NCBI GenBank assembly: GCA_001603145.1
Contig: LVBI01000011.1
Location: 52,500 to 116,499 of the forward strand
Direction of reading: 5' to 3'
Source: Spirochaetales bacterium Spiro_07
Lineage (GTDB): Bacteria; Spirochaetota; Spirochaetia; Treponematales; Treponemataceae
Length of the DNA: 64,000 bases
A program made the position numbers and the translations under genes. Every line of letters begins with the position of its first letter. The first letter of the stretch is position 1. The notes below the pieces were generated by a model, which worked only from the letters and a program-made list of their open reading frames with translations, was not told where the DNA came from and did not search any database. Shown one piece after another: positions 58,783 to 64,000 of this stretch.

Positions 58783-58888
58783 TTGACAACTGAAAAAAGC
58801 TGCTTTATACTCGTTATATCTACAAGCAGTAGCTAGATTTACGCTGAACGGCGCACTGCCTTTCAGCCAAGCTATAAATATTTCGGAG
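58783..58888 (+). promoter_or_regulatory. Strong promoter and structured leader of the membrane-lar gene group
   Basis: TTGACA (58783-58788), 17-base spacer, TATACT (58806-58811). The leader of about 78 bases holds GCTGAA-c-GGC...GCC-t-TTCAGC (58843-58867). Alternative pairings are available (GCAGT with ACTGC; TAGCTA with AGCTA), so a conditional fold is possible. A GGAGG follows at 58884-58888. It is not a recognisable NiCo riboswitch. Confidence 0.6.
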
Positions 58889-58895
58889 GAAAAAA

Positions 58896-59288
58896 ATGGC
58901 ATGTTTTACTGCGCCTTTGGCAGAGGCAATTATTGTCAGCGCTGCAAAAAAGGTGATTGCAAAAAAAGAAAAAGCTGGTGCAACAGAAAACGCTTCGAAC
59001 GGAACAATCTTATTCAGCGAGAAGCTCGGCTGGCTTGAGAAAATGCTCTGGGGCGGCTCTGCACTGCTTGCGTTTGAGCATGTTTGGCACGGCGAAGTTG
59101 TGCCTTATTTTCCGTTTTTGACGGCAGCCGAAAACCCAGAAGACTTTGCGCAGATGCTAAGGGAAATAGCCATAAACGGTGTGGGCATGGCTTTGCTTGT
59201 AACTTCCGTTTGGGGCGTTATGCTCTATGTTTCAAAGAAACTTGAAAAGCGTTATCTTAACAAACCGGGTATAAAGCCAGCTTTATAA
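58896..59288 (+). CDS. Hypothetical membrane protein
   Basis: 130 residues, about two to three hydrophobic segments (LWGGSALLAFEHVWHGEVVP, and GVGMALLVTSVWGVMLYV). A start region rich in Lys and Ala may be cytoplasmic. No family recognised. His-rich EHVWHGEV in a hydrophobic setting could bind metal but this is only an impression. First gene behind a near-consensus promoter and full ribosome site, followed after 12 bases by another small membrane protein, so the pair probably forms one membrane unit. Confidence 0.6.
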   Translation: MACFTAPLAEAIIVSAAKKVIAKKEKAGATENASNGTILFSEKLGWLEKMLWGGSALLAFEHVWHGEVVPYFPFLTAAENPEDFAQMLREIAINGVGMALLVTSVWGVMLYVSKKLEKRYLNKPGIKPAL

Positions 59289-59300
59289 CGAGGTGCGCAA

Positions 59301-59630
59301 ATGACATTGCTTATGACTTTGACGGCGGCAATTATTGCCACAATAATCTGGTATAAAGACGCTGCATCTGGCAAAAACAGAATGCTCGGCACGTTGAGCC
59401 TTATTTATTGGGGCGCGGGGCTTATGTGGCTTGTTGATTCAGTTGTTGAATATCTTGAGCTTGGTGCAGAATTTTTTGCACCGGCCGCAGAAGACATGCT
59501 GAACGACACATATCTCGGCCTTTCTGTAGTAGTTTTGGGGCTGATAATCTGGTTGATTTGTTTCTTGGTCAAAGACCCTGACGGTGTTTTCAAGAAAATC
59601 TTGTTTAGAAATAGCCAGCCTGCAAAATAA
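59301..59630 (+). CDS. Hypothetical membrane protein
   Basis: 109 residues with three hydrophobic segments (MTLLMTLTAAIIATIIWY, LGTLSLIYWGAGLMWLVDS, LGLSVVVLGLIIWLICFLV) and acidic residues between them. No family recognised. It follows the previous membrane gene closely (GAGGTGCGCAA before the ATG), and the two likely act together. A terminator-like hairpin follows at 59653, immediately before larE. Confidence 0.6.
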   Translation: MTLLMTLTAAIIATIIWYKDAASGKNRMLGTLSLIYWGAGLMWLVDSVVEYLELGAEFFAPAAEDMLNDTYLGLSVVVLGLIIWLICFLVKDPDGVFKKILFRNSQPAK

Positions 59631-59652
59631 CTGCTTAAAAGCAAATCTGAAA

Positions 59653-59696
59653 GGGCTGTCTGAAAAGTTGTGCTTTTTGGGCAGCCCAAATTTTTT
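59653..59696 (+). terminator. Terminator-like hairpin ending at the larE start codon
   Basis: GGGCTGTC...AAAAG-ttgtg-CTTTT...GGGCAGCCC, then AAA and six T. The T tract runs directly into the ATG of larE at 59697. Either it ends the membrane-gene transcript with read-through to lar, or it is an attenuator controlling larEBC. Confidence 0.65.
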
Positions 59697-60515
59697 ATGG
59701 AAAATCTTACAACTGAAAAACTTGAAAAACTGAAGGAATCGCTGCAAAATATGCAGAAAACCGCCGTCGCATTTTCTGGCGGCGTTGATTCCACTTTTTT
59801 GCTGAAAGTTGCACATGATGTGCTTGGCGATAACGCAGTTGCGGTTACGGTGCGTTCGTGCCTTGTGCCGCGCCGAGAGCTTGCAGAAGCTGAAAATTTC
59901 TGCAAATCAAACGGAATCAGACAGCTTTTGATTGATGCCAAGCCTTTGGAAATTCCGGGTTTCGATGAAAACCCACAAGACAGGTGCTACATCTGTAAGC
60001 GTTCAATTTTTCAGCAGATTGTTGAGCTTGCGGCGCGGCACGGCATTGCACATGTCTGCGAAGGCAGCAACGCCGACGATACAAAAGATTACCGCCCAGG
60101 AATGAAGGCTGTTTCGGAGCTTGGCATAAAAAGCCCTTTGCGCGAGGCCGCGCTTGCAAAAGCCGAAATCCGAGAGCTTTCTAAAGCGATGAAGCTTGAA
60201 ACGTGGAACAAGCCGTCTTTTGCGTGCCTTGCGTCGCGCTTTGTTTATGGCGAAAAAATTGACGAAGCTTCTTTGAAGATGGTGGAAGCAGCCGAGCAGT
60301 TTCTGCTTGATTCGGGCTTTACGCAAATGCGCGTGCGTGTTCACGGCAAAATGGCGCGCATCGAAGTGCCGCCGCAAGATTTTCCGCTGATGCTGGAAAA
60401 TGCAGCCAAGATAAACGGCGCGCTCAAAGGTTTGGGCTTCAGCTATGTGACGATGGACTTGCAGGGGTACAGGACAGGCAGCATGAACGAGGCTTTTTAT
60501 AAAGGAAATTTCTAA
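59697..60515 (+). CDS. larE: LarE, ATP-dependent sulfur transferase for the nickel-pincer cofactor
   Basis: 272 residues. PP-loop AFSGGVDST near residue 23, then the family's CYICKRSIF, SNADDTKDYRPG and KPSFACLASRF. LarE adenylates and thiolates pyridinium dicarboxylate made by LarB; in the best-known form a Cys of the protein is the sulfur donor and is lost. The ATG at 59697 starts right at the T tract of a hairpin and has no ribosome site; a GTG at 59670 in the loop of the hairpin is the alternative. larB follows after four bases. Confidence 0.9.
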   Translation: MENLTTEKLEKLKESLQNMQKTAVAFSGGVDSTFLLKVAHDVLGDNAVAVTVRSCLVPRRELAEAENFCKSNGIRQLLIDAKPLEIPGFDENPQDRCYICKRSIFQQIVELAARHGIAHVCEGSNADDTKDYRPGMKAVSELGIKSPLREAALAKAEIRELSKAMKLETWNKPSFACLASRFVYGEKIDEASLKMVEAAEQFLLDSGFTQMRVRVHGKMARIEVPPQDFPLMLENAAKINGALKGLGFSYVTMDLQGYRTGSMNEAFYKGNF

Positions 60516-60519
60516 AAGC

Positions 60520-61200
60520 ATGGAAACATTTGAAAATTTGGGAATAGCCAAAATAGACACAAGCCGCGAACAGCGCACAGGTTTCCCTGAAGTGGTGTTC
60601 TGCCAGAGAAAGCAGGACACTCACCTTCTTGAAATTTACAAGAAGCTTTACGAAACACAAGGCCATGTCTTCGGCACAAGGGCAGCGCCGCATCAAGCTG
60701 AAATAATCAAGGCTGTTTTTCCGCAAGCTGAATATGACGAAGTTTCGCGCACTTTGCTGATAAAGCCTGAAAAGCAGCCGGAACTTATCGGCAATATTGC
60801 GGTCTGCACCGCCGGCACAGCCGACATTTCAGTTGCAGAAGAATGCGTAAAGACAATCGAATATTTCGGCTCTAAGGCAAGCCGCTTTTATGACGTTGGC
60901 GTTTCTGGAATTCACAGGCTGCTTTCTCAAGTTGATGAAATAAACCGCGCGAATGCCGTTGTTGCAATTGCCGGAATGGAAGGTGCTCTTGCAAGCGTTA
61001 TCGGCGGTCTTGTGAAAGTGCCTGTAATTGCAGTGCCAACAAGCGTCGGCTACGGTGCAAGCTTTAACGGCGTTTCGGCATTGCTCACGATGATAAATTC
61101 ATGCGCCAACGGCATTAGCGTTGTGAACATTGACAATGGCTACGGCGCAGGCTATATAGCAACTCAAATAAACCGCCTTGCAGAAGGAAAACTGAAATGA
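60520..61200 (+). CDS. larB: LarB, pyridinium carboxylase/hydrolase for the nickel-pincer cofactor
   Basis: 226 residues. The C-terminal half is PurE-like: VCTAGTADISVAEE, GVSGIHRLLS, AIAGMEGALASVIGGLVKVPVIAVPTSVGYG and FNGVSALLTMINSC, as in LarB; the N-terminal part is the LarB-specific extension (VFCQRKQDTHLLEIYKKL). It carboxylates nicotinic acid adenine dinucleotide and releases AMP to start the cofactor. Its last four bases overlap larC (ATGA). No larA is present in the window; the cofactor may serve a LarA-family enzyme elsewhere. Confidence 0.93.
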   Translation: METFENLGIAKIDTSREQRTGFPEVVFCQRKQDTHLLEIYKKLYETQGHVFGTRAAPHQAEIIKAVFPQAEYDEVSRTLLIKPEKQPELIGNIAVCTAGTADISVAEECVKTIEYFGSKASRFYDVGVSGIHRLLSQVDEINRANAVVAIAGMEGALASVIGGLVKVPVIAVPTSVGYGASFNGVSALLTMINSCANGISVVNIDNGYGAGYIATQINRLAEGKLK

Positions 61201-62597
61201 AATCTTTGTATTTGGAATGTAAATCTGGCATAAGCGGCGATATGGCTGTGGCAGCATTGCTTGACCTCGGCGCAGACAAGGCAGTTTTGCAAAAAGTGCT
61301 TGATTCGATGCCGCTTGAAGGATTCAAAACTGAAATAAGCCGCGTGCAGAAAAGCGGAATCGATGTCTGCGACTTCAACGTGATTCTTGAGCATGACAAC
61401 CACGACCACGATATGGCGTATCTTTTTGGTGACGGCAGCAGCTGCCATGAACACGCCCACGAACATGAGCATAGCCATGAACATGAGGGTCATCATCACC
61501 ACGAACACGGGCACCATCATGAGCATGATGCGCAATTTTGCGAAGAGCATTGCCACGATTACGGTGATGAAGCCCACACGCATGAGCACCATCACGAAGA
61601 GCATCACCACGAGCATGGCGAACACCATCATCATGAGCACCGCGGCTTGGCTGAAATTCAAAAGATTATAGCCGGAACAGACATGACTGAAAAGGCGCGG
61701 CAACTTGCGCTTAAGATTTTCGACATTCTCGCGGAAGCTGAATCAAAGGCACACAACAAGCCCAAAAACGAAGTGCATTTTCACGAAGTCGGTGCAGTCG
61801 ATTCGATTGTCGACATTGTTGCACTTGCGATTTGCTTCGACAATCTCGGCATAGACAATGTGATTGTGCCCGAAATGTGCGAAGGCACTGGCATGGTGCG
61901 CTGTCAGCACGGCGTTCTGCCTGTGCCTGTTCCGGCTGTGAGCAATATCGCAGCCGCTTATAAGCTGCCGTTTTCGTTTGTCAAAGATCGTGGTGAATTC
62001 ATTACACCGACCGGCGCGGCTTTTGTTGCCGCCGTGATGAAAAGCCAAAAATTGCCAGAAAGGTTCACGGTTCAGAAAATCGGAATGGGCGCAGGCAAGC
62101 GCGCCTACGAACGCCCGAATTTTTTGCGCATTTTCATAATTGAAGACACAGCCACTAATGATGAACCGCAGACCGAAGATTTGTACAAGCTTGAAACGAA
62201 CATCGACGACTGCTCTGGCGAAGCTTTGGGCTTTGCGATGGAGCGGCTTTTGCAAGCCGGTGCGCTTGATGTGCATTATATTCCGTGCTTTATGAAGAAA
62301 AACCGCCCGGGCTGGTTGCTGATTGTCTTGTGCACTGGCGGCAATATTGCGCGCCTTGAGCAGATAATCTTTGCAGAAACAACCACAATCGGAATCAGGC
62401 GCATCAAGGTTGAGCGCACCAAGCTTGAGCGGCGCGAAATTGTGCTGAAAACAGAATTCGGCGAGATTAAGGCAAAGCAAGTAACGTTGCCCGACGGCAC
62501 AACGCGAAACTACCCTGAATATGAATCTGTAGTCAGCATCTGCCGCGAGAAAGGCTTAAGTTTTCAGACTGTGTACAATAAGGCTCTGGGAGTTTAG
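61197..62597 (+). CDS. larC: LarC, nickel insertion protein, single reading frame with His-rich insert
   Basis: 466 residues. Start YLECKSGISGDMAVAALLDLGAD and later FHEVGAVDSIVDIVA and GAVLDV-like parts are the LarC1/LarC2 regions. Between them (about residues 62-145) lies an extreme His/Glu/Asp region with more than 40 His that should hold nickel. LarC inserts nickel into the pincer using CTP. In several bacteria larC needs a programmed frameshift; here the frame is continuous, so none is needed. The His region probably also stores nickel. Terminator-like stem behind the stop. Confidence 0.93.
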   Translation: MKSLYLECKSGISGDMAVAALLDLGADKAVLQKVLDSMPLEGFKTEISRVQKSGIDVCDFNVILEHDNHDHDMAYLFGDGSSCHEHAHEHEHSHEHEGHHHHEHGHHHEHDAQFCEEHCHDYGDEAHTHEHHHEEHHHEHGEHHHHEHRGLAEIQKIIAGTDMTEKARQLALKIFDILAEAESKAHNKPKNEVHFHEVGAVDSIVDIVALAICFDNLGIDNVIVPEMCEGTGMVRCQHGVLPVPVPAVSNIAAAYKLPFSFVKDRGEFITPTGAAFVAAVMKSQKLPERFTVQKIGMGAGKRAYERPNFLRIFIIEDTATNDEPQTEDLYKLETNIDDCSGEALGFAMERLLQAGALDVHYIPCFMKKNRPGWLLIVLCTGGNIARLEQIIFAETTTIGIRRIKVERTKLERREIVLKTEFGEIKAKQVTLPDGTTRNYPEYESVVSICREKGLSFQTVYNKALGV

Positions 62598-62622
62598 CGT
62601 TTACCGCTGATATTTGAAATTG

Positions 62623-62641
62623 CGCCCCCGGCACAGGGGCG
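62623..62641. terminator. Hairpin between convergent larC and methyltransferase genes
   Basis: CGCCCC-cggcaca-GGGGCG, six-base perfect stem plus neighbours. No strong T run, so it is only a probable terminator. Confidence 0.5.
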
Positions 62642-62654
62642 TCAGGGCACAGCT

Positions 62655-63335
62655 TTAGTTATAAATCCAGATGCCTGTGTATTCTTTGATGATTTCCAGT
62701 TTTCTTTGGATTATGTCGTCTTTCATTGAATCGCCAAAAAAGCCGCCCATTATTCTTCCGGCTGCTTCGTGGTTACTGAATTTGTAATCAGTTTCAATTA
62801 TGTATTCTTTAAAGCCGTTATCAACAAGTGCATGATAAAACTGGGCAAGCTTTTCTCCCGGTGGATTTGCTGATTCTACGTTTGTTCCCATAGTCTCAAT
62901 AAAAATGACTTTATCTGCCCTTTTTGTAGTTTCGCTGATAAGCATTTGAATGGTCTGTGCCCGGGTTTCGTTGTCTTGAACCACTAAATGTCCAAAACTC
63001 CAACCTTCAATTATTATGTCAAATTTGTTTTCAAGTGAATTTATCTGCTTGTTGTCAAGAATGGAATATTCGATTTTATCTGACCATTTCGACAAGTTTA
63101 TCTTTGCTTTGTCAATCATGTGCTGCGAGTTATCGTACGCATAAACTTTTTGAGCCTTGTCGATATAGTTCTTTGTAACTCTGCCGGTTCCTATACCAAA
63201 TTCGCCGGCAATTTTATTTTCCCATTGTATATTGCTGTTGAGAAACTTATAAAGATTGTTATTATAATCTTCGTGGTTAACCAATTCGTCATACAAGTCT
63301 GAATAATTTTTATAGACATCGAACATATTCGCCAT
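62655..63335 (-). CDS. Class I SAM-dependent methyltransferase
   Basis: 226 residues. SAM loop GEFGIGTGRVTKNY near residue 45, VYAYDNSQHMIDKAK with the acidic ribose ligand, and IIEGWSFGHLV; a Rossmann methyltransferase of the Methyltransf_25 type. Substrate is not visible. It is AT-rich, like the following ORF and GNAT relic, and faces the larC end. Possibly an acquired gene; AAGGAAG precedes the ATG. Confidence 0.8.
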   Translation of the reverse strand: MANMFDVYKNYSDLYDELVNHEDYNNNLYKFLNSNIQWENKIAGEFGIGTGRVTKNYIDKAQKVYAYDNSQHMIDKAKINLSKWSDKIEYSILDNKQINSLENKFDIIIEGWSFGHLVVQDNETRAQTIQMLISETTKRADKVIFIETMGTNVESANPPGEKLAQFYHALVDNGFKEYIIETDYKFSNHEAAGRIMGGFFGDSMKDDIIQRKLEIIKEYTGIWIYN

Positions 63336-63352
63336 AATTTCTTCCTTGTGCT

Positions 63353-63445
63353 TTAAAGTCTCTTCAAAAATGAATGTTTTGTGTCCATTTCAAAACCGTT
63401 TTCTTTATAAAAGTTTAATGTGCTTTCCCGGTATTTACTCACCAT
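63353..63445 (-). pseudogene. C-terminal relic of a GNAT acetyltransferase
   Basis: The minus strand reads YRESTLNFYKENGFEMD followed by KHSFLKRL and a stop at 63353-63355. The FYKENGFE element is the last strand-helix of GNAT acetyltransferases, with the usual closing strand after it. Only about 30 codons are left, from an ATG at 63445 that overlaps the end of the next ORF. It lies seven bases behind the methyltransferase start, so the two regions were probably assembled by deletion. Confidence 0.5.
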
Positions 63446-64000
63446 AAGAATAATCTACATGAGAACATGGTTCAAAGAATCCTGTAATGGCCTCTATTTT
63501 TTTATCAACAATTTCAAATTTTACAGAACATTCCAGATCATATTGGTCATCAATCTTTTTATACACGATATAATTTACAAAATCCTTTGTGTCGCCAAGA
63601 TTATAATCTAATGCACCAAAAGTATTGTAAAGCAATTCAACAGAATCTCCAATTTTTATTTTAGAATCTTCAAGAAGTTCATTGTTAATGATTCTGATAT
63701 AGGAATTTCCATGAAGACTAAGGCTGTTACCTTTGTAATAACATTCCCCTTCGTCAGAAGAAATCTCATCATAATTTTTATAGATAAAATTGCATAAAGA
63801 ATTCAGCTTAAATGCAAAATCATAATTTTCATTATTAAGTTCAGTAATGATATTTGATGGAACTCTTTGTTTTATTTCTTCTTCATATTTTCTTGAAGCT
63901 TCTGTATATTTTTTTTGTTGATTTGTCTGATTGATAAGTGCATTTTTTTTACGGATAGTATCAGAAATACTTAGTGTGAAAATTAAAATTCCAAAAGCAT
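63435..64000 (-). CDS. Hypothetical membrane-anchored protein, 5' end outside window
   Basis: The frame is open from the window edge down to a stop at 63435-63437. The visible end holds AFGILIFTLSI, a membrane segment; next a charged region (QTNQQKKYTEASRKYEEE), then an AT-rich soluble domain of about 140 residues ending HVDYSYGE. I recognise no family. It is AT-rich like the methyltransferase beside it. The start is not in the window. Confidence 0.55.
   Translation of the reverse strand, partial: AFGILIFTLSISDTIRKKNALINQTNQQKKYTEASRKYEEEIKQRVPSNIITELNNENYDFAFKLNSLCNFIYKNYDEISSDEGECYYKGNSLSLHGNSYIRIINNELLEDSKIKIGDSVELLYNTFGALDYNLGDTKDFVNYIVYKKIDDQYDLECSVKFEIVDKKIEAITGFFEPCSHVDYSYGE

Noticed and set aside
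58812..58890. NiCo riboswitch ahead of the lar region
   Set aside because: The G-rich four-way junction of that class is not present.
61164..61703. Met/Val-rich membrane-like ORF opposite larC
   Set aside because: Antisense reading of the His/Glu-rich codons of larC; the hydrophobic look is a by-product of that composition.
1..64000. CRISPR arrays, tRNA or rRNA genes, transposases, prophage
   Set aside because: I looked through all spacers for evenly spaced repeats, tRNA-like cloverleaf ends and transposase ORFs and found none; the repeats present are single or paired palindromes.

Overview
The window reads as a chromosome segment of a fermentative, host-associated spirochaete, most likely Treponema (inference from gene content and protein style; no rRNA or marker gene settles it). 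Signs are the cheY/cheX chemotaxis genes, many cyclic-di-GMP proteins (two HD-GYP, one EAL, one PilZ), an NAD-linked [FeFe] hydrogenase, flavinylated lipoprotein redox proteins, and Treponema-like spacers full of small palindromes. Base composition is moderate, with clearly AT-richer islands at about 10.6-11.2 kb, 44.6-46.0 kb, 56.0-56.9 kb and 62.7-64.0 kb that look acquired.

Layout. 0-4.3 kb: end of a flavodoxin-fold reductase, a CheY receiver, a HATPase/HDOD protein and an HD-GYP protein. 4.4-5.9 kb: PrsW-like protease, SlyD, NifU-like protein (minus strand). 6.1-10.2 kb: three-gene electron-bifurcating type [FeFe] hydrogenase (hydC-hydB-hydA) behind a strong promoter with a perfect 14-bp palindrome. 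10.4-12.9 kb: slyX followed by a 5'-truncated YcaO gene and an ABC exporter. 13.0-15.9 kb: mscS, nth, metK (minus). 16.2-20.1 kb: free-standing CBM48 protein, a relic of an older aspS 3' end, the present aspS, rsmG. 20.1-31.0 kb: M16 lipoprotein peptidase, metY, a secreted two-domain protein, an AlbA_2 protein, hrpB, metA. metA has Glu111, which predicts O-acetylhomoserine, the substrate of MetY, so methionine is probably made by direct sulfhydrylation. 31.0-37.0 kb: cyclic-di-GMP block and rRNA methyltransferase. 37.1-42.1 kb: extracytosolic flavin redox locus (NusG-II protein, Gx-type membrane protein, ApbE, lipoprotein with two FMN-binding domains and a fumarate-reductase-like domain). 42.2-44.0 kb: TetR regulator and RlmL-like methyltransferase. 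44.0-46.8 kb: degraded Rhs polymorphic-toxin locus with a displaced toxin tip and two putative immunity genes. 47.0-50.1 kb: hydrolase, U32 protein, SanA-like protein. 50.4-55.8 kb: CE2-like esterase, RelA-type synthetase with an apparent ACG start, a Nudix-PrmC fusion, prfA. 56.1-58.8 kb: SH3b protein and AAA/PD-(D/E)XK protein. 58.8-62.6 kb: two small membrane proteins and larE-larB-larC for the nickel-pincer cofactor, with no larA in view. 62.7-64.0 kb: methyltransferase, GNAT relic, partial membrane-anchored ORF.

Non-coding architecture is unusually rich. About twenty copies of a palindrome share the outer bases TGTCATT...AATCT but have different, self-complementary cores; several are paired head to head and nested inside terminator-like stems. 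Many terminators reuse a GGCTGCC/GGCAGCC stem. At least six to eight genes have a -10 box only 6-12 bases before the ATG and no Shine-Dalgarno sequence, suggesting leaderless mRNAs. No tRNA, rRNA, CRISPR array or insertion-sequence transposase was found.
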